Assembly: GCF_001730685.1 (NCBI RefSeq)
Contig: NZ_MDJR01000002.1
Coordinates: 1 to 64,000, forward strand
Source: Caloranaerobacter ferrireducens
GTDB lineage: Bacteria > Bacillota > Clostridia > Tissierellales > Thermohalobacteraceae
Direction: 5' to 3'
Length of the DNA stretch: 64,000 nt
The position numbers and the translations under genes were made by a program. This document shows positions 16,221 through 25,779 of the stretch, in pieces; the stretch's first letter is position 1, and every line of letters starts with the position of its first letter. Below the pieces are notes generated by a model, which was not told the DNA's origin, made no database searches, and was given only the letters and a program-made list of their open reading frames with translations.

Positions 16221-16349
16221 AGAAAGAGTAGATATTAGAAAGAATGTAACATTTAATAAGGGAGTTTATGGAAAATACCAAAATTTAGGTATATAATGTA
16301 TGTAAAGTAATAAACAATTAAAATGATGATTTAAGGGAGTGTGGAACTT

Positions 16350-18725
16350 ATGAATACAACTTTATTAAAGCAACTTTATAATAAAGTGTGTAGAAAAAAA
16401 TACGGTTGTGAGTATTATAAAATGGACTTACATATACATACTCCTATGTCAAAGTGTTATAAAAAAATATATTCAAGTAATGAGGAAGAGTATATTAGGA
16501 TACTTGATGAAGCCTTTAAAAATGGAATTAGTATTATCGCAATAACTGACCATAATACTGTTAAAGGGTATTATGAAATGATGGATTATATGAAGGCTGA
16601 TAAGCAAAAATATAGTAAATATGCAAACATGTTGATTCTTCCAGGTGTTGAAATATCTAATTTTGGAAAGCACATCCTAGCAATTTTTCCACCTGAAAAA
16701 ACTCAGGATGAATTAAACACATTTTTGTACAATATAGGCATAGATGTTAATGAGCAAGGTGATGAAGATGCAGATGCTTATAAAGTAACTCCTATACAAT
16801 TGATGAAAAAAATAAGTGAAATAGGTGGTATAACTATTTTAGCCCATGCTGATTCATCAAAAGGTATGTTGGAAAAACTTCTTCATACTAATAAAAATGG
16901 AGATGATTCTTGGATACATAAGGGTAAAAGTCTAGCATCTATTATAAAGTCTGAATATCTTTATGGTATTAGTCTTAACGATAAAAAATTAAAAGATAAA
17001 CTTTTAAAAGATATTCTTAACAATAAACACTATAGAAGAGAAAAAAGTATAGCAATAGTGTATTGTTCTGATAGTCATGGAACAAGGAATATTGAAGGAA
17101 AGTATGAAGCGGATGGTAGACCTATAGGGGAAAGGTATTCATACATAAAATTATCAGAATTGACATTTCATGGGTTAAAAACTGCACTATTGGATCCAGA
17201 AGTAAGAATATACGATGAAATACCACAAATAACTCATCCTTATATAGAAGGTGTTGCTATTAAGGGTGGATATTTAGGAAGTAGTAACAGCGACAATGGG
17301 TTCCAAATTTTTAGATTTAACAAATCACTAAACTGTGTTATTGGAGCAAGAGGGACTGGAAAGTCAACGTTATTAGATGTAGTCCAATATACACTTTTCC
17401 CTAAAGTAAGTGATGATGAAGTTGCATTAAAATTTGATACTTCTGTTGTCTTTTTAAATTATTTTGGGAAAGTATATGCTTTTGTTTGTGAACCCAAAAT
17501 TGACTTTGACAGTTATACTGAAGAATTGATAAATGTGAAAAAGAAGCCTAGCATTTATAAGTTGAGTAAAAATGGAAATTTTTATAGTAGCAAAAAAAGC
17601 AAAGAAGTTTATAATGAATTACAAAATTTTTCATCAGTTGCTTATAAGCAGAGAGCCATATTAAATTATGCTCAAGATGAAAGAGGGCCTATAGAAGTTG
17701 TAAATAACCTTTTGCTTATAAACAATAAAGAAGAATATATTATTTTGCTTAGAGCAATAAGGAAAAATTATGAATCTATGAAAACGGCACTACAAAAGTG
17801 CCATAATTTTGAGTGGAGAGATTATATTAGTAATAATTGTCATATTAATGAGCAAGATATGCAGGAAATAACAAGGCCATTTATTGAAATCTTAGAAAGA
17901 AGAAGGCAATTGTTTAATTTAAGAGGGAAAATAATTGAAAGAGTAAATGAAATTTTAGATGGACAAGTAAGATTAAGGTTGAATAGATATTTTTCGCAAA
18001 ATGACAAAAAAAGAATTATCGATGAAACTGTGAAACAGTGTAGATATAAGTTTAATATAACGTATGAAAAACAAATACTTTTGAGAGAATGGTTGAAGCA
18101 AATAGTTAAAAAGGTGACTTTAGAAAATGAAGAATGGCTTTTTCCTATATATATTTTAAATAATAAGCCAAACAAATTGGCTAAATGTTATGATTTTGAT
18201 GAAAGTGATGCTAAACAGTTAATTGAATGGGTAAGACCTGTGTTTAAAAAATGGATTTTTACTATTTTTCCAGAAGATAAAATTGAATATGCGTACAATG
18301 TAAACACAGGTATAAGCAAAAAACAAAGGTTTCTTCCAAGAACTAGGCTTTCTATGGGACAGAAATCAGTGGCTATGCTATTAATGATTGTTACTGCTGC
18401 ACATGACTTAGGTGATAATAGACCCTTAATAATAGATCAACCAGAAGATGACTTGGATAACATTTATATTTATTCAAGTTTAGTAAAAGAGTTTAGAAAA
18501 ATAAAAAATAGTAGGCAGTTAATATTTGCAACTCATAATCCTAATATTCCAATATCGGGAGATGCAGAAAACATAATTATCCTTGAATCTACTGGAGAGA
18601 ATGGTTATATTAGTTGTTCTGGTTCTATTGATAAAGTTGGAATAAGCGAAAAAGTACTAAATATACTTGAAGGAGGTAGACAAGCATTAGACTTGAGAAA
18701 TATGAAATATCCGCCGTTTAAATAA
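16350..18725 (+). CDS. PHP phosphoesterase-SMC-like ATPase fusion (TrlF-type)
   Basis: A 791-residue fusion of a PHP metal-dependent phosphoesterase and an SMC/ABC-type ATPase. PHP ligands are all present: DLHIHTPMSK (His28, His30), AITDHNT (Asp67, His68), LPGVEIS, ILAHADSS and YCSDSHGT. The ATPase half has Walker A GARGTGKST (about 331), a helical insertion, signature RLSMGQKSVAML, Walker B PLIIDQPEDDLDN and switch His in FATHNPNIP. Start ATG 16350 follows AAGGGAG; GTG 16341 is the weaker choice. Proteins of this build are found near restriction and anti-phage genes and are thought to act on nucleic acids; that role is inferred here. Stands alone, head-to-head with the primase. Confidence 0.85.
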   Translation: MNTTLLKQLYNKVCRKKYGCEYYKMDLHIHTPMSKCYKKIYSSNEEEYIRILDEAFKNGISIIAITDHNTVKGYYEMMDYMKADKQKYSKYANMLILPGVEISNFGKHILAIFPPEKTQDELNTFLYNIGIDVNEQGDEDADAYKVTPIQLMKKISEIGGITILAHADSSKGMLEKLLHTNKNGDDSWIHKGKSLASIIKSEYLYGISLNDKKLKDKLLKDILNNKHYRREKSIAIVYCSDSHGTRNIEGKYEADGRPIGERYSYIKLSELTFHGLKTALLDPEVRIYDEIPQITHPYIEGVAIKGGYLGSSNSDNGFQIFRFNKSLNCVIGARGTGKSTLLDVVQYTLFPKVSDDEVALKFDTSVVFLNYFGKVYAFVCEPKIDFDSYTEELINVKKKPSIYKLSKNGNFYSSKKSKEVYNELQNFSSVAYKQRAILNYAQDERGPIEVVNNLLLINNKEEYIILLRAIRKNYESMKTALQKCHNFEWRDYISNNCHINEQDMQEITRPFIEILERRRQLFNLRGKIIERVNEILDGQVRLRLNRYFSQNDKKRIIDETVKQCRYKFNITYEKQILLREWLKQIVKKVTLENEEWLFPIYILNNKPNKLAKCYDFDESDAKQLIEWVRPVFKKWIFTIFPEDKIEYAYNVNTGISKKQRFLPRTRLSMGQKSVAMLLMIVTAAHDLGDNRPLIIDQPEDDLDNIYIYSSLVKEFRKIKNSRQLIFATHNPNIPISGDAENIIILESTGENGYISCSGSIDKVGISEKVLNILEGGRQALDLRNMKYPPFK

Positions 18726-19380
18726 GAATATATACTAATATATAAATATCAAGAGATAAGATATAAAAACTTGAAAAATTCATTAAATTATTGAATTAAT
18801 GGCATGGTATTTTTCTAATGGTTTTATATGTGTATAAAAACTATTTAAATACTTAACTGAACTTTGAATAAATGCGAGATTCTTTAAATATATTTATTTG
18901 TATTAAAAATTTAATTGGTTTGATTACTATTTTTAATATATATTTATCCGTAAAAATTATAGTTGGATAGATAATTAGTTTATAAGAAATTAAAATATAT
19001 GTAAATACTTATTTATATACTTAATGCATATCAAATATTTATATGTTATTATTATTGAAACAAATCTTCTTGTAGTTTTGATATATTTTTTAGTTTTGGA
19101 GGGTATATGTAAATAAAAGAAAATGGTGTTTGTTGAATATATTAATACACTCGAATATTAACTACAATTGTATTTATATGTAATCATGATATAGCAAGAA
19201 AAGAAATAGTAACCAAAGTAACTAAAATAACTATAAAATTAATAGTATGCATAATTCTTATATTTAGAATATTAATTTTTATATGTGTTTGCACAAATAT
19301 TTATATGTATTATGAATTAATAACAATTAAAAAATATATTAAATATATTTTTAAAAAAGTTTATAATAATTTTTAAAAAA
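18726..19380. other. A+T-rich gap with ATTTATATGT motifs
   Basis: About 650 bp of extremely A+T-rich DNA with no ORF. The motif ATTTATATGT recurs (near 19037, 19170 and 19300, with related forms near 18826 and 19280). It lies between the PHP-ATPase and the replicative helicase, so a melting region of an origin is possible, but this is weak. Confidence 0.4.
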
Positions 19381-19385
19381 ATATG

Positions 19386-19414
19386 TTGACTTATTTGGTA
19401 TTATATGCTAGATT
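19386..19414 (+). promoter_or_regulatory. Promoter of leader L2 / helicase gene
   Basis: TTGACT (19386-19391), 17-bp spacer, extended -10 TGCTAGATT (-10 hexamer 19409-19414). The predicted start is near 19421, about 25 nt before the long leader hairpin. Confidence 0.75.
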
Positions 19415-19420
19415 ATAATA

Positions 19421-19826
19421 GTAACAAAATAATAACATGTCTAAAAAACTACCTAGGTAGATACAAAATTGAGTATTATTAGATTCCACCAGTAAACTAG
19501 TATGATGGAATGTAATAATACTCAATGTATCTCACCTAGGTTTTTTAATTGGCAACATTGAACCTTGACAATTAGGTAAAGTGGACAGTCGGAGGCGGTG
19601 AAATAACGGCTTACCTCTATCAATCCAACTAATAGTTGGGGATTAATTGGTAGAGGCCGACTGATAAGTATAGGAGTCGCTTTACCGAGAAGGATGTTTT
19701 GTAAGAACATTACTCTCCTCTTAGATAAAAATACATAGGGGCTATAAAATAAGGCTCCAGATCTATAAGAAATAAAAGAAAAAACACATAAAACATATAA
19801 AAATTTACTATGGGAGGAGAGTTATT
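19421..19826 (+). ncRNA. Structured leader RNA L2 (upstream of helicase gene)
   Basis: About 400 nt. A very long hairpin (19445-19546: AAAAAACTACCTAGGT..ACCTAGGTTTTTT, with TTGAGTATTATTA/TAATAATACTCAA inside) ends in T6 and looks like an intrinsic terminator placed before the gene. Then AATTG..ACCTTGACAATT, followed by nested stems: GGTAAAG (19575) with CTTTACC (19680), CAGTCGG (19586) with CCGACTG (19657), CCTCTATCAAT (19614) with ATTGGTAGAGG (19646), and an apical AACT/AGTT. The bulge carries GGCGGTGAAATAACGGC. ACTCTCCTC at 19712-19720 is exactly complementary to the ribosome site at 19814-19822. This is markedly G+C-richer than its surroundings. No known riboswitch recognised. Confidence 0.7.
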
Positions 19827-21629
19827 ATGAAGAAAATAATTGACTTAAATAAATATAAAAAATCTTTTAACAGAGAGAAATTAAGCCATGTTAGAGATGT
19901 TAAAGAAAATGTTTTGACAGATCCAATCATAGAAAATAATAACATTAATGATGTATTTGGCTTTTCAAATGTTTATGAAGAAAATAATCAATATTTATAT
20001 AGATCTTCAAGTGGGATTAAAGTAATTAGCAATTTCGTTATAAAACCTGTAGAACTTATCGAGGGAGAAAATATAGCAGAGTTTAAAGTACAATTTCATA
20101 CTACCAACAATAAAGTTTTTACTAAGATATTGAGAACTTCAGATTTTTCATCTGTTTCAAGATTTAAAAGTATATTAAATCAAAATTGCTTTGGATTAAT
20201 ATTTAAGGGGAATAATGATAATCTAGAAGATATAAAAAACATAATAGCAAATAAAACTTACAAGGTAATTAAAGGGGTAAAATACATTGGATTTATAAAA
20301 AATGGTAATGAATATATTTTTGTCTCTGAGAATGGCTGTATTGATAAATATGGCAACAAAATAAATAACATTACTTTATTAGAACAATACAAAATGATTG
20401 ATACAAATCTTTGTGATATTGATTCAATATCTAAAGAAGAATTACAAAAAATATCAAAACACTTATTTAACTTTAATGATATTAGTATAACTTCAACTAT
20501 TTTAGGATTCTGTTCAAGTTGTTTTTTAAAGCAAAAATTATGGGATGCACAGGAAATAAAACTTAACCATTTATTGATAACTGGTGAGGCTGGTTCAGGT
20601 AAAACTGATACTATTAGGCATATAGTTATGAAAATCTTTGGTACTACTACATCAACTAGTGCAGATCAGTGTACCAGATTTGTAAATGCTAAAATGTCTA
20701 CAAGTAGCAATACAATCCCATTTATAATAGAGGAATATAAAACATCAAAGTTAAAGAATAATCAAATCAATGAAATTTCTGCACTTTTGAGAAGCAGTTG
20801 GGATACAACTTCAGCATTTAGAGGAACTGCTAAGCAAGAATTAGTTGAGTATAAGCCACTATCTCCAATTATATTAGTAGGGGAAATGGGTACAGATGAA
20901 ACTGCAATTGTTGAAAGAAGTTTATCATTATTATTTTCAAAGTCAAAAATTAAAGATGTAGAAAAACAACGTAGTTTTAGATTTTTGAAAAGGAATAGTC
21001 AAATCTTAAATAAACTAGGAAGAAGTTTATTAGAACAAGCACTTAATATTGATTCATATACATTATTACAGCGTAAAGAATATTGGGAACAAAAAATAAG
21101 TCATGAAGTGCCAGATAGAGTAAAAAATTCAATAAGCAACTGTATGTTGGGAATTGAACTTCTAAAAGATGTATTTACTTTACTACAATTAGATTTTAAT
21201 TGTGCCACAGGATATTCAATAGAGGAACTATTTAATGCGATATATAACAATGTATTAGAAGTTGTGCTTGAAGGTGGAAATTCTACAAAAGGAGTAATTG
21301 ACAAGTCAATAGAATTATTTAATGATATGGCTGAATTAGGCAAATTAAAACATGGAATAGATTATCAAATAATTAATAATGGCTCAGAGTTAGCACTTCA
21401 TATTAAAAACTTCTATGGTAAGTTCTTAAAACATATTAAAGATCAGAATTTAAAGGATTTTGACCTTCTATCATCAAGAGAATTTACAAAACAACTAAGG
21501 TTAAAAGAATATTTTGTAGACTATAAAACAGTTAGGTTTATTAGAGGAGATAAAGTAAATATAGCAAAGGCATATATATTAGATATTGAAAAACTAAAAG
21601 AAAGAGTCGATATTAGTAATTTTATATAA
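19827..21629 (+). CDS. AAA+ replicative helicase-like protein (DUF927/Cch-like)
   Basis: Probable replication helicase of the element, 600 residues. Walker A is GEAGSGKTDTI (about 253-260), Walker B-like IPFIIEEYK (about 300), followed by an arginine-rich sensor region (LRSSWDTTSAFRGTAKQE, ERSLSLLFSKSK). The N-terminal 200 residues have the beta-rich pattern seen in DUF927 helicases of SCC and related elements. The C-terminus probably holds a DNA-binding fold. ATG 19827 follows GGGAGGAGAGTTATT, which the leader can mask. It pairs functionally with the primase at 13984. The AAA+ motif is certain; the exact family is moderate. Confidence 0.75.
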   Translation: MKKIIDLNKYKKSFNREKLSHVRDVKENVLTDPIIENNNINDVFGFSNVYEENNQYLYRSSSGIKVISNFVIKPVELIEGENIAEFKVQFHTTNNKVFTKILRTSDFSSVSRFKSILNQNCFGLIFKGNNDNLEDIKNIIANKTYKVIKGVKYIGFIKNGNEYIFVSENGCIDKYGNKINNITLLEQYKMIDTNLCDIDSISKEELQKISKHLFNFNDISITSTILGFCSSCFLKQKLWDAQEIKLNHLLITGEAGSGKTDTIRHIVMKIFGTTTSTSADQCTRFVNAKMSTSSNTIPFIIEEYKTSKLKNNQINEISALLRSSWDTTSAFRGTAKQELVEYKPLSPIILVGEMGTDETAIVERSLSLLFSKSKIKDVEKQRSFRFLKRNSQILNKLGRSLLEQALNIDSYTLLQRKEYWEQKISHEVPDRVKNSISNCMLGIELLKDVFTLLQLDFNCATGYSIEELFNAIYNNVLEVVLEGGNSTKGVIDKSIELFNDMAELGKLKHGIDYQIINNGSELALHIKNFYGKFLKHIKDQNLKDFDLLSSREFTKQLRLKEYFVDYKTVRFIRGDKVNIAKAYILDIEKLKERVDISNFI

Positions 21630-21683
21630 ATAAGTTTTTCTAAATATAAAATATTATAGTATTACTTATTATAAAATAGTTAT

Positions 21684-21728
21684 AATAGTTACACTAGTTA
21701 CTTATAACTAGTGTAACTATTATTTTTT
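21684..21728 (+). terminator. Bidirectional terminator, helicase / recombinase
   Basis: Perfect 17-bp stem AATAGTTACACTAGTTA / TAACTAGTGTAACTATT followed by ATTTTTTT; separates the convergent helicase and recombinase genes. Confidence 0.9.
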
Positions 21729-21735
21729 TGTTAAA

Positions 21736-22629
21736 TTACAATTTTTCTACAGCCTTTTCTTTATCTTCATCAGATGGTACTGCGTAAACTTGAGAAATCA
21801 ATTGAGTTCCTGAATGACCAACCAAATCTGCAACAACAGTTAAAGGAACTCCTTCATCTACCATTTTTTTAATAGCGTAGTGCCTTAGTTGGTGAGGAGA
21901 AATATGGATACCTAGTCGTTTGCTGTATTTATTTATAATTTTCCAAATTGCTGATCTGGTATAAGGTTTTTTTCTTTCTGATAATAGAAGATTGTTATAA
22001 TTAGTTTTTATTTTTTCTCTTATTTTTAAATAATCTTGTATGGCTTTTTTACAATCAGAGTTTATAGGAACTTTTCTATATTTACTGTGTTTTCCATAAA
22101 TTAACAGACAAGAACCTTTTTCACGAAGTATGATATTATCAATTTTTAAATTTATAATTTCTGAAATTCTAAGTGCATGTCTGAATAATTCAATCATTAC
22201 AATATGATGTTTATAGCCACTTCTATATATTTCTCTTCTTAATTTCCTGAAAGTTTTTTCATTAATCCATTTAGGCTCTGGAATATTTTGAATTTTTACT
22301 TTCTTTATATTTTTTGATATATCTTCTTTAATATAGTTGTATGAATAGAGGAAAGAAAAATAATTCTTTAGGCTCATAATTTTTAAATTTACTGTATTTG
22401 CTTTTGCATTTTTTATATTGATTAGGTATGATTTAAAATCTCGTATGTCTATTGTTGTAACAATTTTTGGATCAAATGGGTCTGAATTTGAATCATTAAA
22501 CCATTCTATAAAACTAATGATATTATTAATATAAGTATTAATAGTTAATTCTGTCTTATCAAGATTTTGCATATATTTTTTAAACTCATCTAAATAATAC
22601 TTGTCCATATACAAATCCCTTTTTTTCAT
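21736..22629 (-). CDS. Second tyrosine recombinase (XerC/D-like)
   Basis: Length 297 residues. The N-terminal SAM-like domain (TELTINTYINNIISFIEWF) is followed by catalytic residues: Arg in HALRISEIINL, Lys in KHSKYRKVP, HQLRHYAIKKM, LVGHSGTQLISQ and Tyr in VYAVPSDEDKEKA. All are present, so it is probably active. ATG 22629 has GGAGG 10 nt upstream. It is compact and XerC-like, unlike the attL integrase, and sits beside replication genes, so dimer resolution of the excised element is the most likely role. A role in moving a sub-segment is the alternative. Confidence 0.88.
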   Translation of the reverse strand: MKKRDLYMDKYYLDEFKKYMQNLDKTELTINTYINNIISFIEWFNDSNSDPFDPKIVTTIDIRDFKSYLINIKNAKANTVNLKIMSLKNYFSFLYSYNYIKEDISKNIKKVKIQNIPEPKWINEKTFRKLRREIYRSGYKHHIVMIELFRHALRISEIINLKIDNIILREKGSCLLIYGKHSKYRKVPINSDCKKAIQDYLKIREKIKTNYNNLLLSERKKPYTRSAIWKIINKYSKRLGIHISPHQLRHYAIKKMVDEGVPLTVVADLVGHSGTQLISQVYAVPSDEDKEKAVEKL

Positions 22630-22954
22630 ATCTAATATACCTCCATATTTTTTTGGAAGTATATAAATTTATTTAAATTAGTTTCAAGAAAAATTTAGTT
22701 TTATGTATATATAATTTAATAAAAATGTAGGCAAAAAAGTTTTGTTTCCAATTTTTTAGCATTATTTTTTAATGTATAAATTTTACAATTGCTAGATATC
22801 TACTTTTGAGGGAATAAAAATTTTTCGAGAGATAGCAAATTGGAAAAAGAATTGTAGTTATGTTGAAAAATTTTATAGAATAAGAAAAAATAAGAAGGAA
22901 AAATAACAATTGATGTCAAAAAAGAAAAAATATAGTTTGAGAAAGGGGGATATT

Positions 22955-24541
22955 ATGATTAATTTAAGTATACAGAACTTCAGATCTTTTGAAGATGTTA
23001 CTCTTGCTCTTGATAATGTAACTATTATTGTAGGTAAAAATGATAGTGGAAAAAGTAATTTATTTAGAGCATTATATTACTTTTTTAATGTTAAACAAAC
23101 CTTAAAAGAAAGTGATAGGCCGATATTTATGTCCGATAACAATAAAAAAACATGTGTTTCATTTAATCTAAATATTACTGAAAGTAATAAAATAAAAAAG
23201 ATTCTAAACAATAATAATCTAAAATTAAAGTATATAAGTAAAGAAAATGATAATTATTGGTGTTATACAGAGGATCAAAAAATAAACCTAAATAATCTGA
23301 AAAATAAAGTGGATAAAGTGGCAGAGGATGTTATTCCAGAAATATACTATATTGATATTGCTAAATTATATAAGTCTTTTGATTTATTTAATGTTTGGGA
23401 TGATATCCAAAGTGAAATTCTGAAAATTTTAATTGATCAACAAAATATAAATTCTAACTATGAATATTTAATAAACGAATATATACTTAAGTATTGGAAT
23501 TCAGATAAACAAAGTGAAATTTTTCTAGTTAATGAAACAGAAGGTAAATTTGTGTGTCATGCGAGGGATAAAAATAGAATTAGGGTTAATTTATGTGACA
23601 GGGGTACTGGCTTTCAAACTTTTTTATATTATTTAATGAGTATTATTAAAGTAGTAAAAAGTAAGAATAATAAAAGAAATATTATTATGATTGAAGAACC
23701 AGAAAGAATGATGCATCCACAAGCACAGAGAGATTTTGTAAAATTAGTTAATGACATAACTAAAGAATACAAGGATATTTATTTTATTATTACTACTCAT
23801 TCTCCAGTAATAGTTAACGAAGGAAGTAATAATAAAATTTTGTTGTTTGAGAAAAGCGAAAGAGGAAGAACATTAATAAATCATAAGCCTTATAATGAAA
23901 ATTGGAAAAAACTAAGATATGCTTTAGGAATGTTACCAAGTGATTCATTGATAATTGGTAAAGTTACAGTTCTTGTTGAAGGAATATGTGAGAAGTTATT
24001 TATACCTAGACTGTTAGAAAAATTTACAGATATTAAAATATCAGATATAAATTTTATTGATTGTAATGGTGCAAGTAATATACCTTATATATTAGATTAT
24101 GTTAAGGATTTACCTACTAAAATAGTTGTTTTATTAGATGGTGATAATCAAGGGGATCAAGCCTATAAGAAGTTAAGAGATAATAGTATAATACCTCTAG
24201 AGAATATAATTAGTTTATGTAATAAAGATAGTAGAAAAAAAGATATTGCTTTTGAAGATGTTTTTGATGTAAATTTATTAGTTGAAGGTTTAAGAAAAAT
24301 ATATAATGGAAATTCTATTACAATTGAAGATATGGATAAGTTTAAGTCTCAAAAAGAACATTATTCTAAAATGTGTTGGGGAAGATTTGCTAAAAAATAT
24401 TTAAGAGAAAAAGGTATAATACAAGAAGATGATGATTTAAAAAAAGTAGAATTGTGTGAGTTTTTAGTTAGTAATGTTAAAGAATTTCCAGAAAAACTAA
24501 GTCCTTTATTAGAAAGATTAAAAATATTATTAAACGATTAG
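22955..24541 (+). CDS. OLD-family ATPase-TOPRIM nuclease
   Basis: Overcoming-lysogenization-defect family protein, 528 residues. N-terminal ABC-type ATPase: Walker A VGKNDSGKSN (about 27-34), signature-like LCDRGTGFQTFLYYL, Walker B IIMIEEPERMMHPQ and ITTHSPVIV. C-terminal TOPRIM: VLVEGICEKLF (catalytic Glu, about 340) and VVLLDGDNQGDQ (about 391). I start at MINLSIQNF (22955), because AGAAAGGGGGATATT precedes it. No UvrD-like partner follows, so it is a class 1 OLD rather than a Gabija GajA. Family members cut DNA and several protect against phage; the activity here is inferred. Confidence 0.85.
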   Translation: MINLSIQNFRSFEDVTLALDNVTIIVGKNDSGKSNLFRALYYFFNVKQTLKESDRPIFMSDNNKKTCVSFNLNITESNKIKKILNNNNLKLKYISKENDNYWCYTEDQKINLNNLKNKVDKVAEDVIPEIYYIDIAKLYKSFDLFNVWDDIQSEILKILIDQQNINSNYEYLINEYILKYWNSDKQSEIFLVNETEGKFVCHARDKNRIRVNLCDRGTGFQTFLYYLMSIIKVVKSKNNKRNIIMIEEPERMMHPQAQRDFVKLVNDITKEYKDIYFIITTHSPVIVNEGSNNKILLFEKSERGRTLINHKPYNENWKKLRYALGMLPSDSLIIGKVTVLVEGICEKLFIPRLLEKFTDIKISDINFIDCNGASNIPYILDYVKDLPTKIVVLLDGDNQGDQAYKKLRDNSIIPLENIISLCNKDSRKKDIAFEDVFDVNLLVEGLRKIYNGNSITIEDMDKFKSQKEHYSKMCWGRFAKKYLREKGIIQEDDDLKKVELCEFLVSNVKEFPEKLSPLLERLKILLND

Positions 24542-25348
24542 TAATACTTTTGAAATAAATATTTTAGTATTTTTTATTACAAATTCGATAACAAAAAGAT
24601 TGATAGTTGATAATCTATTTTCCAAGTATCAAAGTATATAATTTTTTAACAGTAGATATAACATTGAAAACGAAAAATATGTAAAATTTTAAAGAGTTTT
24701 GATTGTAATATTATGAAAAGAATGAGCAGTAATTTTCGCAGTTAAATAATAAGTATTCAAATAAAAATTATACAGTATATTCATATTAATAAGATATTCA
24801 AAAGAAAAAGACTCTTTATTAGAAAAACATATACCTTATAGAATTAGTGATGAATGTTTTAGGAAACCGACAAAAGAAGAAAAGAAACATTTTAAAAGTG
24901 ATAACATAGTAGTATTTAAAGTGAAATCATAGTAGAACAAATTTTTAAATTAAGAGATTTATATAGAGTAGTTTTTGTGTTTATAACTTTAGAAATTACA
25001 GAAATTTAAGAGAAAGGATTACCCATATAAATAAGCAAGAAATTTTATGATAAGGTGTTTGGGTAGTGATTATAATCTAAGTTTATAAAATGAAGATTTT
25101 GATCAATAATATTATGAATATTATCAAATAAATAGCACTAGGATACCTATATGACAAAAAGTATAGATTGATAAATGTGCTATTATTAAGAAAAGTATGG
25201 TGCAAATAAAGAGTTAAATGTAACGATAAAGGATTATATAAGTATTTATAAATTATCTGATAAGAAGGTTAATATATTAAATATATTCAATATGCTGTTA
25301 GTTTAAAAAAGTTTAAGTAAATTATCTATTGAAATAGAGGTGATAATT
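24542..25348. other. Degenerate gap with gene fragments
   Basis: About 800 bp between the OLD gene and the 25349 gene. A frame without a start codon (about 24758-24932) reads KDSLLEKHIPYRISDECFRK and ends at TAG, probably the tail of a lost gene. An inverted pair AATAGCAC / GTGCTATT lies near 25130-25180. Otherwise A+T-rich noise. Confidence 0.4.
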
Positions 25349-25675
25349 ATGAATAATAAACAAAATTATATTGTAGAAAAAATATTACAAAAACTAAGCG
25401 AACAAGGATTTGCACAAGGAAAAAGAAATAAATTTGAACTTGTCGAAAGTACAGAAAAAGGAGTAAGAATTTTAAGAGAAAAAGGAACGGAAGATGAAAT
25501 AAAAAAAGATGAAATAGAAGAAGTGGTAAAAATCCTACTAGAAAAACCAAATATTTATGATTATAATGTTGAAAATTTTAGAAAAGAAATTGAAAAAGTA
25601 ATTAAGAGGCGTATTTATTCACCACTTTGGGCCATGATACATTTGGTTGATAAAGATGAATATATTTTAGATTAG
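25349..25675 (+). CDS. Hypothetical protein, first gene of TPR/nuclease trio
   Basis: Length 108 residues, unknown. ATG 25349 follows AGAGGTGATAATT. Very Lys/Glu-rich helical protein (GTEDEIKKDEIEEVVKILLE) ending YSPLWAMIHLVDKDEYILD. No Cys or metal motif. The same-strand TPR gene starts 105 bp later and the PD-(D/E)XK gene follows that. It could be a sensor or inhibitor in a small defence module, but nothing in the sequence shows it. Confidence 0.6.
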   Translation: MNNKQNYIVEKILQKLSEQGFAQGKRNKFELVESTEKGVRILREKGTEDEIKKDEIEEVVKILLEKPNIYDYNVENFRKEIEKVIKRRIYSPLWAMIHLVDKDEYILD

Positions 25676-25779
25676 AATTTAAATATACATAGTGCGTAAA
25701 AAAATGCGATTTTAGTCGTATAATAATTGTCAATTTTTTTATTAAATTTTTAATGATAGAATAATAAGAGGCGATAACA

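Noticed and set aside
18726-19380. Proven replication origin
   Set aside because: Only loosely recurring ATTTATATGT motifs in very A+T-rich DNA; no regular iteron or DnaA-box cluster could be shown.
22955-24541. Gabija (GajA) system
   Set aside because: The protein has the OLD ATPase-TOPRIM layout, but no UvrD-like GajB gene follows; the next stretch is degenerate DNA.
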